Origin: Streptomyces sp. NBC_00236
Lineage (GTDB): Bacteria; Actinomycetota; Actinomycetes; Streptomycetales; Streptomycetaceae
DNA: 64,000 bases
Direction of reading: 5' to 3'
NCBI RefSeq assembly: GCF_036195045.1
Contig: NZ_CP108100.1
Coordinates: 2,790,001 to 2,854,000, forward strand
Shown: positions 1-8,201 of the stretch, in pieces
Layout: each line of letters begins with the position of its first letter
Position numbering within the stretch: position 1 is the first letter of the stretch
The notes under the pieces: generated by a model
Database searches by the model: none
What the model was told of the DNA's origin: nothing
Seen by the model: only the letters and a program-made list of their open reading frames with translations
Position numbers and translations under genes: made by a program

Positions 1-848
1 AGGCCAAGTCCGTCCCGAAGAACATCGTCGCCTTCACCGGTGTCGCCGCCGCGCTCCACGACTACGGCGTCGAGGTCAAGGCCGTCTTCGGCCCGACGAA
101 GGCCGCGAACGGCAAGGCCGACGTACAGGCCGGCGACCTGGACATCAGCAAGGTCGAGATCCTCGGCAACGTCTGGGGCGAGTTCAACGTCGAGAAGTAC
201 GCCGCGCTCGGCCCGGACCTGCTGGTCACCGCGATGTGGGAGAAGGACGCCCTCTGGTACGTGCCGGACGCGTCCAAGGACAAGATCCTCAAGCTCGCCC
301 CCAGCGTCGCCCTGTGGGCCGCCCAGACCACGATCCCCAAGGCGATCCAGCGCCACGAGGACCTCGCCGCCTCGCTCGGCGCCGACGTCAAGGCCAAGGC
401 GGTCACCGACGCCAAGGCCCGCTTCGAGAAGGCCGCGGCCCGGCTGCGCGCCGCCGCGAAGTCCAAGCCGAACCTCAAGGTCATGATCGGCTCGGCCAGC
501 CAGGACCTCTTCTACGTCTCGCTCGCCAAGATGTCCGCCGACACCCTGTACTTCCAGGAGCTGGGTGTGAGGTTCGTCGAGCCGAAGGTGGACGCGGCGG
601 GCTTCTTCGAGAGCCTGAGCTGGGAGAACGTCGACAAGTACGGGGCCGACATCATCATGATGGACAACCGGTCCTCGGCCCTGCAGCCCGACGCCCTCAC
701 CTCCAAGCCGACCTGGGCGCAGCTGCCCGCGGTCAAGGCCGGCCAGGTCATCCCGCGCACCACCGAGCCGATCTACAGCTACGACAAGTGCGCGCCGATC
801 CTCGAGGACCTCGCGAAGGCCATCGAGGGCGCAAAGAAGACCGCCTGA
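1..848 (+). CDS. desE: siderophore-binding lipoprotein of an iron ABC importer, 5' truncated (DesE-like)
   Basis: The gene enters the window already open; the reading frame starts at base 3 and ends at TGA 846-848, giving about 281 visible residues. The sequence is a class III periplasmic-binding-protein C-terminal portion: it opens with KNIVAFTGVAAALHDYG, continues through a long alanine/lysine-rich helix and ends near WAQLPAVKAGQVIP, the usual last strand of FecB/BtuF-like domains. The family captures ferric siderophores outside the membrane and hands them to an ABC permease. The signal peptide and lipobox lie outside the window. A siderophore-interacting reductase follows after 2 bases, as in the S. 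coelicolor desE-desF pair, so DesE is the likely orthologue. The specific ligand (ferrioxamine) is inferred from synteny only. Confidence 0.75.
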   Translation, partial: AKSVPKNIVAFTGVAAALHDYGVEVKAVFGPTKAANGKADVQAGDLDISKVEILGNVWGEFNVEKYAALGPDLLVTAMWEKDALWYVPDASKDKILKLAPSVALWAAQTTIPKAIQRHEDLAASLGADVKAKAVTDAKARFEKAAARLRAAAKSKPNLKVMIGSASQDLFYVSLAKMSADTLYFQELGVRFVEPKVDAAGFFESLSWENVDKYGADIIMMDNRSSALQPDALTSKPTWAQLPAVKAGQVIPRTTEPIYSYDKCAPILEDLAKAIEGAKKTA

Positions 849-850
849 CC

Positions 851-1720
851 ATGACGACCGCCGCCGCGCCCGCCCCGCCGCCCGTCGATCCCTTCCGGCT
901 CTTCGGTCTGACCGTCCTGCACACGGAGCGGCTCAGCCCGTCCATGCTCCGGGTCACGTTCGGCGGGCCCGGGCTCGACGGTTTCGCCTCCGGGGGCCGC
1001 GATCAGAGCCTGTCGCTGTTCCTGCCGCACCCCGGACAGCCGGAACCAGTCGTTCCGGTCGATAACGAGGGCAACTGGTTCGGCCCCTGGCGGGCACTTC
1101 CGGCCGAGGAGCGGGCGGTGCTGCGCTCGTACACCGTCCGCGCGCAGCGCCGTGCCGACGGCGGTCCGGCCACCGAGATCGACATCGATTTCGCGCTCCA
1201 CGAGGACGGCGGTCCGGCCTGCCGCTGGGCCGCCGCGGCCTCCCCCGGTGACGTACTGAAGGCGCTCGGACCGGCCGTCGAGGACAACACGGCCGTCCGT
1301 TTCCGTCCGCCCGAGGACACCGACTGGGTGCTGATCTGGGCCGACGAGACGGCACTGCCCGCCGCGACGGCCGCCCTGGAGTGGCTGCCGGCCCATCTGC
1401 GGGCGCGGGTCTGGCTGGAAGTCACGCACACCGACGACCGCCGGACGATCGACACCGCGGCCGACGCCCGGATCAGCTGGCTGGTGCGGGACGAGGACGC
1501 GCCGGACGCCGTGGAGGCCGTGCGCGCGGCCGAACTGCCCGAGGGGAACCCGTACGTCTGGATCGCGGGCGAGGCGTCCTCGGTACGGACACTGCGACGC
1601 CACCTGGTGCGCGAGCGCGGCATCGACCGCAAGCGGGTGACGTTCGTCGGCTACTGGCGCCGCGGCCTGAGCGAGGAGCAGCTGCGCGAGGCGGCGGAAG
1701 CGTCCGCTTCGAGCGACTGA
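851..1720 (+). CDS. siderophore-interacting protein, FAD/NAD(P)H ferric reductase (DesF-like)
   Basis: This 289-residue protein begins at ATG 851, 2 bases after the stop of the siderophore-binding protein, so the two are almost certainly one transcript. It has the ViuB/SIP layout: an N-terminal FAD-binding barrel starting near LRVTFGGPGL, the flavin-binding RSYTVRAQR motif around residue 95, and a C-terminal NAD(P)H-binding half ending in YVWIAGEASSVRTLRRHL and VTFVGYWRRG, both typical of the family. These cytosolic enzymes reduce the ferric siderophore so iron is released. In S. coelicolor the corresponding gene is followed by desABCD; here only a dispersed repeat and a convergent hexosaminidase follow. 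Confidence 0.88.
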   Translation: MTTAAAPAPPPVDPFRLFGLTVLHTERLSPSMLRVTFGGPGLDGFASGGRDQSLSLFLPHPGQPEPVVPVDNEGNWFGPWRALPAEERAVLRSYTVRAQRRADGGPATEIDIDFALHEDGGPACRWAAAASPGDVLKALGPAVEDNTAVRFRPPEDTDWVLIWADETALPAATAALEWLPAHLRARVWLEVTHTDDRRTIDTAADARISWLVRDEDAPDAVEAVRAAELPEGNPYVWIAGEASSVRTLRRHLVRERGIDRKRVTFVGYWRRGLSEEQLREAAEASASSD

Positions 1721-1742
1721 GCCCGTCCGGCGCTTGAGCACG
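1719..1742. repeat. dispersed intergenic repeat copy (GCCCGTCCGGCG-type)
   Basis: The short gap between two convergent genes carries GCCCGTCCGGCGCTTGAGCA, one copy of a GC-rich element. It recurs in this window at 39481-39794 and, inverted, near 58387. The element sits exactly where the S. coelicolor desABCD genes would be expected. Confidence 0.6.
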
Positions 1743-1759
1743 ACGCGGGACGGCAGGAC

Positions 1760-3421
1760 TCACCCAGCCGCAGCCGGCTCCGCCGGCCACGGCACCTGGG
1801 GCGACCGGTAGTAGTCGATCCCCAGCGCGGTGAACCGCGGCCCGAGCGCCGCGAGGCGCTCCTTGTACGTGTCCCAGTCGTGCGTCTCGGCCGGTGACCA
1901 GCCCAGCTCCGCCGCCCCGGGCAGCCGCGGGAACGCCATCACGTCGATGTCGTCGCTGTCGGTCAGCGTCTCGGCCCAGATCGGCGCCTCGACCCCGAGC
2001 ACCGCGTCCGCCGGGGTGTCGGCGAGGTAGGTCGCCGGGTCCCAGTCGTAACTGCGCTGCACCTCGACCAGACCGGCCCACTTCAGGCCCAGTTCGGTCT
2101 GCTCGTTGTACTTCATGTCGAGGTACACCCGGTCCGCGGGCGACAGCACCAGCCTGGTGCCGTTCTTCGCCGCGTCCGCCACCTGCTGCCGGTCCGCGGC
2201 GCTCGTTTTGTCGTAGCCCCAGTACTGGGCGACCGCGCCCTTCACCGGCGTGGCCCCGGTGAGCTGGTGCCAGCCCATCACGGTCTTGCCGTGCTTGCCG
2301 ACGGCCGCCTGCGCCCGCTCCATGATCTTGGCGTAGTCCTCGTGGCTGGTGGAGTGCGCCTCGTCACCGCCGATGTGGATGTACCTGCCGGGGGTCAGCG
2401 CGGCCACTTCGCCGATGACGTCGTCGATGAACCGGTACGTGACGTCCTTGGCCGCGCACAGCGAGCTGAACCCGACCTTGATCCCGGTGTACAGCGGCGG
2501 CGCGATGCCGTCGCAGTTCAGCTCCGCGTACGAGGCGAGAGCGGCGTTGGTGTGGCCGGGCATGTCGATCTCCGGCACCACCTCCAGGTAGCGGGAGGCC
2601 GCGTACCGCACGATCTCCTTGTACTGGCTCTTGGTGTAGTAGCCGCCGGGCCCGCCGCCGACCTCCGTGGAGCCGCCGTACGTGGCCAGGTTCGGCCAGG
2701 AGTCGATGGCGATGCGCCAGCCCTGGTCGTCGGAGAGGTGCAGGTGGAAGGTGTTCATCTTGTACAGCGCGATCTGGTCGATGTAGCGCTTGACCTCGTC
2801 GACGGAGAAGAAGTGCCGCGAGACGTCGAGCATCGCCCCCCGGTAGGCGTAGCGGGGCGTGTCGGTGATGCTGCCGCCCGCGACCTTCCACGGCCCCTTC
2901 TGGCGGCTGTCTCTCTCGACCTGGGCCGGCAGGAGCTGACGCAGCGTCTGGACGCCGTGGAAGAGCCCTGCGGGCTTCCTGGCGGTGATGGTGACGGAGC
3001 CGTGCCCCGCCGTCAGGGTGTAGCCCTCCGCGCCCAGTTCGCTGTCGCGGGAGCCGAGCCGGAGCCGGATGCCGTCGGAGCCCGCCCGTTCGGTGACCGG
3101 CAGGGCGTACCCGGTGGAGGGACGCAGCACGCCCGCCAGGTACTCGCCGATCTTGCGGGCCTCGCCGGACGAGCCGTCGACGCGGATCCTCGTGGCGGGA
3201 GTGATCGCGTACGGGGATCCGCCCGGCCGCACCACGGCGGGGGCGGGCACGACCTGGCCCAGCGGACGGGGCGCCGATGCGGCGGAACCGCCGCCCGCCG
3301 CGGATGCTGTGGGAGTCGCGCAGGCGGTGGAGATTCCGGCCGCCGTGATGAGAAGCAGCGAGCCGAGAAGACGGGGTAGAGCACGGGGAAGAGCACTGCG
3401 CTGCGTCGTGTGCAGTCTCAC
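1760..3421 (-). CDS. secreted GH20 beta-N-acetylhexosaminidase (lipoprotein-like)
   Basis: Hydrolyses terminal N-acetylglucosamine from chito-oligosaccharides outside the cell. GTG 3421 is preferred because AAAGGGA lies about 8 bases upstream; the frame is open 26 codons further. The resulting 553-residue protein starts with a short basic stretch, a hydrophobic segment and a Cys at residue 34 in GISTAC, which suggests a lipid-anchored or secreted protein. A GH20b domain is followed by the catalytic barrel: FHLHLSDDQGWR, EIDMPGH, and the acid/base pair Asp353-Glu354 in HIGGDEAHS. GH20 uses substrate-assisted catalysis through this Asp-Glu pair. A DasR-like operator lies about 86 bases upstream of the start, consistent with induction by amino sugars. 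It is convergent with the siderophore genes. Confidence 0.92.
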   Translation of the reverse strand: MRLHTTQRSALPRALPRLLGSLLLITAAGISTACATPTASAAGGGSAASAPRPLGQVVPAPAVVRPGGSPYAITPATRIRVDGSSGEARKIGEYLAGVLRPSTGYALPVTERAGSDGIRLRLGSRDSELGAEGYTLTAGHGSVTITARKPAGLFHGVQTLRQLLPAQVERDSRQKGPWKVAGGSITDTPRYAYRGAMLDVSRHFFSVDEVKRYIDQIALYKMNTFHLHLSDDQGWRIAIDSWPNLATYGGSTEVGGGPGGYYTKSQYKEIVRYAASRYLEVVPEIDMPGHTNAALASYAELNCDGIAPPLYTGIKVGFSSLCAAKDVTYRFIDDVIGEVAALTPGRYIHIGGDEAHSTSHEDYAKIMERAQAAVGKHGKTVMGWHQLTGATPVKGAVAQYWGYDKTSAADRQQVADAAKNGTRLVLSPADRVYLDMKYNEQTELGLKWAGLVEVQRSYDWDPATYLADTPADAVLGVEAPIWAETLTDSDDIDVMAFPRLPGAAELGWSPAETHDWDTYKERLAALGPRFTALGIDYYRSPQVPWPAEPAAAG

Positions 3422-3506
3422 AGCCGGGTCCCTTTCTGCTGGATCACACCTGGATCTCCTGACCATTCGCACCGTCACCATGCGTACCGCTTGCCTCACG
3501 GATGGT

Positions 3507-3522
3507 CAAGGTGTAGACCACT
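3507..3522. promoter_or_regulatory. putative DasR operator (dre) upstream of the hexosaminidase gene
   Basis: CAAGGTGTAGACCACT matches 12 of 16 positions of the dre consensus AGTGGTCTAGACCACT as I know it. It lies in the 331-base region between the divergent hexosaminidase and the small gene at 3753. DasR is the GntR-family repressor of N-acetylglucosamine and chitin genes in Streptomyces. The rest of this intergenic stretch shows no gene I would support. Confidence 0.55.
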
Positions 3523-3752
3523 CCCCCTTGTCGCCCGCACATGAACGTGGCCGACCGTCCGGGGCGCGTGGCCGAATTCATCCCGTCGGCCCCCACAGCC
3601 ACTCCGCGTACGGCCGATTCCGGGGCGCACACCTCACCCTCGGGCGCTCCGGAATCGCCCAGAACGGAAAAACGAGCGCCACTCGACCGCATACCTGCCC
3701 GGTATCGGGCAGGATTGTTGCGCTGGAGCCCCTTCGGAAGCAATATCGACGG

Positions 3753-4028
3753 GTGCTCGAACGCCGCTCGTCGCATGACGACCTCATTGACCACCTGGTA
3801 CGCAGCACCGCGCTCCCACGCGGTGAGGCAGCCCGGGTGATCCTCGACGTACTGGCCTACTTCGACGAGACGACCGACGTCTTCGTCCGCCGCCGCCACC
3901 GTGAGCTGCAGGCCGGCGGCCTGGTCAACACGGAGATCTTCGAACGGATCTCGGCCGAGCTGCCGCACCGGGCGGTGGCGCCGCCGGAGCTCTCGCTCCG
4001 CCAGCTGCGCCGCATCGTCTACGGCTGA
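3753..4028 (+). CDS. conserved small protein of unknown function upstream of glmS
   Basis: The 91-residue protein from GTG 3753 ends just before glmS. It is mostly helical and charged, with HDDLIDHLVRSTALPRGEAA, a DVLAYFDETTDVFVRRRH segment and a basic end in LSLRQLRRIVYG. I recognise the pattern from small Streptomyces proteins of similar length and C terminus, but no function is known to me. There are no membrane segments or cysteines. The start is uncertain: CGGAAG about 14 bases before GTG 3753 is a weak ribosome site, and the frame is open further upstream. It lies 100 bases before glmS and may share its promoter. Confidence 0.68.
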   Translation: MLERRSSHDDLIDHLVRSTALPRGEAARVILDVLAYFDETTDVFVRRRHRELQAGGLVNTEIFERISAELPHRAVAPPELSLRQLRRIVYG

Positions 4029-4128
4029 GACCGGCGGACCGGGCCTGGCCCGACCGGGCCGGACCGCCCCGCGGCCGGGCACCCACTTACTTGCTTGTAC
4101 CTGTACGTCGATGGAGGGCAGAGGCTCT

Positions 4129-5958
4129 ATGTGCGGAATCGTCGGTTATATCGGAAAGCGTGATGTGGCCCCGCTGTTGCTGGAGGGCCTGCAGCGTCTG
4201 GAGTACCGGGGTTACGACTCCGCGGGCATCGTCATCACCGGGAAGCCCGCGGCCGGCAAGCCCGCCGCGCTGAAGATGGTCAAGGCCAAGGGCCGGGTCC
4301 GCGAGCTGGAGTCGCGGGTGCCCAAGCGCTTCACCGGCACCACCGGCATCGCCCACACCCGCTGGGCCACGCACGGCGCCCCGAGCGACGAGAACGCCCA
4401 CCCCCACATGGACGCCGACAACAAGGTCGCCGTCGTCCACAACGGCATCATCGACAACGCCTCCGAGCTCCGCGCCAAGCTCGTCGCCGACGGCACCGTC
4501 TTCCTCTCCGAGACCGACACCGAGGTGCTGGTCCACCTGATCGCCCGCTCGCAGGCCGTCACCCTGGAGGAGAAGGTCCGCGAGGCGCTGAAGTCCGTCG
4601 AGGGCACGTACGGCATCGCCGTCATGCACGCCGACTTCAACGACCGCATCGTCGTCGCCCGCAACGGCTCCCCGGTCGTGCTCGGCATCGGCGAGAAGGA
4701 GATGTTCGTCGCCTCCGACGTCGCGGCCCTGGTCGCGCACACCCGCCAGATCGTCACCCTGGACGACGGCGAGATGGCCACCCTCAAGGCAGACGACTTC
4801 CGTACGTACACGACCGAGGGCTCGACCACGACGGCCACGCCCACCACGGTGGAGTGGGAGGCCGAGTCGTACGACATGGGCGGCCACGACACGTACATGC
4901 ACAAGGAGATCTCCGAGCAGGCCGACGCCGTGGACCGCGTGCTGCGCGGCCGCATCGACGACCGCTTCTCCACCGTGCACCTGGGCGGCCTGAACCTGGA
5001 CGCCCGCGAGGCCCGCGGGGTCCGCCGGATCAAGATCCTGGGCTGCGGCACCTCGTACCACGCGGGCATGATCGGCGCCGGCCTCATCGAGGAGCTGGCC
5101 CGGATCCCCGCGGACGCCGAGCCCGCGTCCGAGTTCCGCTATCGCAACCCGGTCGTGGACCCCGACACCCTGTACGTCGCGGTCTCCCAGTCCGGTGAGA
5201 CGTACGACGTGCTGGCCGCGGTCCAGGAGCTCAAGCGCAAGGGCGCCCGGGTCCTCGGCGTCGTGAACGTCGTCGGCTCGGCGATCGCCCGCGAGGCCGA
5301 CGGCGGCATGTACGTCCACGCGGGCCCCGAGGTCTGTGTCGTCTCCACCAAGTGCTTCACCAACACCGTGGTCGCCTTCGCGCTGCTCGCCCTGCACCTG
5401 GGCCGCATCCGCGACCTGTCGGTCGCCGACGGGAAGCGGATCATCGAGGGGCTGCGGAAGCTGCCCGAGCAGATCGGTCAGATCCTCGAGTCGGAGGACG
5501 AGATCAAGAAGCTGGCCGAGGAGTACGCGGGCGCGCAGTCGATGATGTTCATCGGCCGCGTCCGGGGCTACCCCGTCGCGCTGGAGGCCTCCCTGAAGCT
5601 CAAGGAGATCTCGTACATCCACGCCGAGGCCTACCCGGCCTCGGAGCTGAAGCACGGCCCGCTCGCGCTCATCGAGCCGGCGCTCCCCACGGTCGCGATC
5701 GTCCCGGACGACGACCTGCTGGAGAAGAACCGTGCGGCCCTGGAGGAGATCAAGGCCCGCAGCGGCCGCATCCTCGCCGTGGCCCACCGTGAGCAGGAGA
5801 AGGCCGACCACACGATCATCGTCCCGAAGAACGAGAACGAGCTGGACCCGATCCTGATGGGCATCCCGCTGCAACTCCTGGCCTACCACACGGCGCTGGC
5901 CATGGGCCGGGACATCGACAAGCCGCGCAACCTGGCGAAGTCCGTCACCGTGGAGTAG
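4129..5958 (+). CDS. glmS: glutamine-fructose-6-phosphate aminotransferase (isomerizing)
   Basis: Makes glucosamine-6-phosphate from fructose-6-phosphate and glutamine, the first committed step to UDP-GlcNAc and peptidoglycan. The 609-residue protein begins MCGIVGYIGKRDV, so Cys2 is the N-terminal nucleophile after Met removal. This fixes ATG 4129, which has GGAGGGCAGAGG upstream. The glutaminase domain (about 1-235) is followed by two SIS sugar-isomerase domains with SQSGETYD and CGTSYHAG phosphosugar-binding loops and the C-terminal LAKSVTVE typical of the family. A short Lys/Pro/Ala-rich insertion (GKPAAGKPAALK) near residue 40 is a local feature. A hairpin terminator follows immediately. 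The cytoplasmic enzyme's location beside hexosaminidase and the adpA region matches the S. coelicolor locus. Confidence 0.97.
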   Translation: MCGIVGYIGKRDVAPLLLEGLQRLEYRGYDSAGIVITGKPAAGKPAALKMVKAKGRVRELESRVPKRFTGTTGIAHTRWATHGAPSDENAHPHMDADNKVAVVHNGIIDNASELRAKLVADGTVFLSETDTEVLVHLIARSQAVTLEEKVREALKSVEGTYGIAVMHADFNDRIVVARNGSPVVLGIGEKEMFVASDVAALVAHTRQIVTLDDGEMATLKADDFRTYTTEGSTTTATPTTVEWEAESYDMGGHDTYMHKEISEQADAVDRVLRGRIDDRFSTVHLGGLNLDAREARGVRRIKILGCGTSYHAGMIGAGLIEELARIPADAEPASEFRYRNPVVDPDTLYVAVSQSGETYDVLAAVQELKRKGARVLGVVNVVGSAIAREADGGMYVHAGPEVCVVSTKCFTNTVVAFALLALHLGRIRDLSVADGKRIIEGLRKLPEQIGQILESEDEIKKLAEEYAGAQSMMFIGRVRGYPVALEASLKLKEISYIHAEAYPASELKHGPLALIEPALPTVAIVPDDDLLEKNRAALEEIKARSGRILAVAHREQEKADHTIIVPKNENELDPILMGIPLQLLAYHTALAMGRDIDKPRNLAKSVTVE

Positions 5959-5992
5959 TCACGGTGGCGTGGTCACGCCCCGCATACGCGCC

Positions 5993-6037
5993 GAGAGCGG
6001 CCCGGCACCCACGCCCTGTGGGTGCCGGGCCGCTCTC
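5993..6037 (+). terminator. strong hairpin terminator after glmS
   Basis: A perfect 19-bp inverted repeat (5993-6011 pairs with 6019-6037) encloses a 7-base loop, 35 bases after the glmS stop. There is no U-tract, which is common in Streptomyces terminators. The remaining bases to 6490 (about 450) show no convincing gene on either strand. Confidence 0.8.
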
Positions 6038-6490
6038 GCGTGCGGGCGGGCGATCCCGAATGCCAACAGTGGGAACTCCGGCGCGAGACGGCCGGGGCAA
6101 CAGGCGCCGGTGTTTGCCGAAGCGACCCCGCGGGCCACGGCGGACCCTCTCCGGATCCGAGCGGGGCAGAGGGTCGCCACTGACCCCACATGCATGCGAT
6201 CGTGCTGTTTCCCGTGACGCTTATCCACCCTTCACACACACGCAATCCGCATGTACGGACCGGTAGCTTCGTTTTTTCCGCTGTTTCCGTAGTCGAGTTG
6301 ACGCCACGTCGGCCATCTCCGGACGGAAAGAGACCGGCCGTTGACCGAGGTCGGATCACGACGGACGGAAAGCGGTCCCAAAACAGACCGTCCGCTCCCG
6401 GCCGACGCGGGAGCGGACGGAAACGCGGAACAGGAGCGGAAGGCAGGACGACAAGAGGCAGCGAGAACCGGTCCCGGGGCCTGTCGGGAC

Positions 6491-6616
6491 GGCCTCACGG
6501 GACAGCCTCGTGGACGGGCCTTACGGCCTTACGGACCTCATGGACGGCCTCACGGGACAGCCTCGTCGACGGGCCTTACGGCCACGGACCTCGTGGACGG
6601 CCTCACGGAACGGCCT
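6491..6616. repeat. 53-55 bp tandem repeat at the 3' end of the stress-protein gene
   Basis: About 2.4 copies of a unit beginning GGCCTCACGGGACAGCCTCG start at 6491, 6546 and 6599. Each copy also carries GACGGGCCTTACGG. The array abuts the stop of the universal stress protein gene. It may affect 3' end formation of that transcript, but no known element is recognised. Confidence 0.75.
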
Positions 6617-7137
6617 TACGGGATGACGACGACCGGGCGCTGCGCGCGGCGCGCCAGCCGGCCCGCCACCGAGCCGAAGATCCGGCCGACGATCCCGTGG
6701 GTGGAACCGACGACGATCGCGTCGGCCGAGTACTCCCGGCCGACCTCCTCCAGCTCGTGGCAGATGTCCCCGCCGCGCTCGACGAGCACCCACGGCACCT
6801 CGGAGAGGTAGTCCGCGCAGGCGAGCTCCAGGCCGAGGACCTCGGTGCGGTGATCGGGGACGTCCACGAAGACGGGCGGCTCGCAGCCCGCCCAGACCGT
6901 GGTCGGCAGCCGGTTGGCGACATGCACGATGATCAGGCCGGAGCCCGTTCTCCGGGCCATACCGATGGCATAGGCGAGGGCCCGCTCACTGGAGGTCGAG
7001 CCGTCGAAACCGACGACGACACCGTGCCGGAAGGCGGGATCGCAGGAGTGGCGTGCGTCTTCGGCCGCCTGCTGGTCCGACCGTGGGTCGGCTACCTGCT
7101 TGCGGTCCGCGGGTTCGGGGATTTCGTGACCGGCCAT
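6616..7137 (-). CDS. universal stress protein, UspA family
   Basis: This 173-residue cytoplasmic protein has one Usp domain after a charged 45-residue N-terminal extension. The N-terminal VVVGFDGSTSSERALAYA strand-loop-helix and the C-terminal ATP-binding signature VVGSTHGIVGRIFGSVAGRL (G-x2-G-x9-G-S type) are intact, which suggests the nucleotide-binding subclass. ATG 7137 is chosen as the first Met before the domain; the ribosome site is weak. Usp proteins act in stress survival, and the exact role is unknown. The upstream gap to 7516 (379 bases) contains no gene I can support. Confidence 0.88.
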   Translation of the reverse strand: MAGHEIPEPADRKQVADPRSDQQAAEDARHSCDPAFRHGVVVGFDGSTSSERALAYAIGMARRTGSGLIIVHVANRLPTTVWAGCEPPVFVDVPDHRTEVLGLELACADYLSEVPWVLVERGGDICHELEEVGREYSADAIVVGSTHGIVGRIFGSVAGRLARRAQRPVVVIP

Positions 7138-7516
7138 CGGTGTCTCGGCGAAGAGAGTCCTCGTGAGGAGAGCGACGTGGAGAAGCTGCGTCAGCGGGCG
7201 GTGTTGCGGTGTCCGGGAATCATCTTCCCAACCCCTTACCCCCAAGGGTACGGCGCCACTCCTCCACTGCCCAGACCCGCGCAAAGCGCGTGCGACGTTC
7301 CCCGGAGCATGCCCGAGACCTGCCCGGTATGGCAATGCCGGTTGCGCGGTACACCGACGTCGCGGGCCCCCGGACGGCCGCAATCGGTGACGGGTCGGTG
7401 ACCGCGCGGGGCGGGGCCCGTTAGCCACGTGTCCATGCCCCCGCGGGCCTGCCCCGGGGGTCCGCCGGCCGTTCCGTACCGACCGGAACGCCGACCGAAC
7501 CCCCGGGGAGCATCAC

Positions 7517-7810
7517 GTGCCCGCACCCGTCCCGCCCACGCATCCGGAACCCGCCGCGCAGTCGGCGACCGATGTCGTCCGCTGGGCGGTGTTCGGCTGC
7601 CTGCTGGTACCCGCCGTCCTCCTGGCCCTCGGTGACTCCGCCGGCGGCGCCGCGGCCGTCGCACTCGGCCTCGCCGCGATCACCGTGGCCTGCCGGGTCC
7701 TGCTCCGCCGGTCCGCCCGGACGGCCGCGCGCGAGGGCTCCGCTCCGGCCCTCCGTCCGACCGAGGGGGCGCACAGGAGTGACCGCACTCCGCGGGTCGT
7801 GCGCCGGTAG
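7517..7810 (+). CDS. small membrane protein of unknown function
   Basis: GTG 7517 follows GGGGAG at good spacing and gives a 97-residue protein. After a Pro-rich N terminus come two hydrophobic segments (about residues 23-40 and 44-62) separated by a Gly/Ala turn. A basic, disordered tail ends in RTPRVVRR. The topology suggests a hairpin inner-membrane protein with both ends in the cytoplasm. It lies between the stress protein and adpA, the same position as a small gene in S. coelicolor. I do not recognise a function. Confidence 0.7.
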   Translation: MPAPVPPTHPEPAAQSATDVVRWAVFGCLLVPAVLLALGDSAGGAAAVALGLAAITVACRVLLRRSARTAAREGSAPALRPTEGAHRSDRTPRVVRR

Positions 7811-8201
7811 AACGACTGATTTCCGCACACGCGACCGTATATTTTCAGCCAACTTCAGGACTCAGTCGAATCCTTGTCGAAATGGCCGATCAACCCCCTT
7901 GCCAGCAGGCAGGAAGAGACCAAGCGGTACGCTTCCACCCCATGGGGACGGGCCATGAACGCCAGGCGCACTTCCCTGCACGACTCACGAGTGAAACGCT
8001 TCGTGATCGAATGCTTCCCGCCAGGTTGCCTTGTCGACATAAAGCCGGTTGGTGAACTTGTCACGACGGCACCACGGGACGCAGTAGATTCGATCTTGGG
8101 TGTCGAAGGCTGGGGACTCGTGCACGACCGAGGGGACATGTGCAGGTGCGACAGGCCCGTAAGGACCAGGAAGACGCGAACACCGAGGGGGGCTTAGCGT
8201 C
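7811..8201 (+). promoter_or_regulatory. adpA upstream control region (no gene)
   Basis: This 391-base region is more AT-rich than its surroundings and holds a TATATT box at 7838-7843. The reverse strand at 8014-8023 reads TGGCGGGAAG, which matches the AdpA consensus TGGCSNGWWY at all but the last position. AdpA orthologues are known to bind their own promoter, so autoregulation is plausible. Short open frames here lack codon-bias support. Confidence 0.5.

Noticed and set aside
4087..5889. 600-codon minus-strand frame opposite glmS
   Set aside because: Shadow of glmS; low-complexity Val/Asp/Gly/Leu/Arg translation and no ribosome site.
6190..7401. 403-codon plus-strand frame across the repeat and stress-protein gene
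   Set aside because: Antisense to the clear Usp domain and built from Arg/Gly/Pro-rich sequence.
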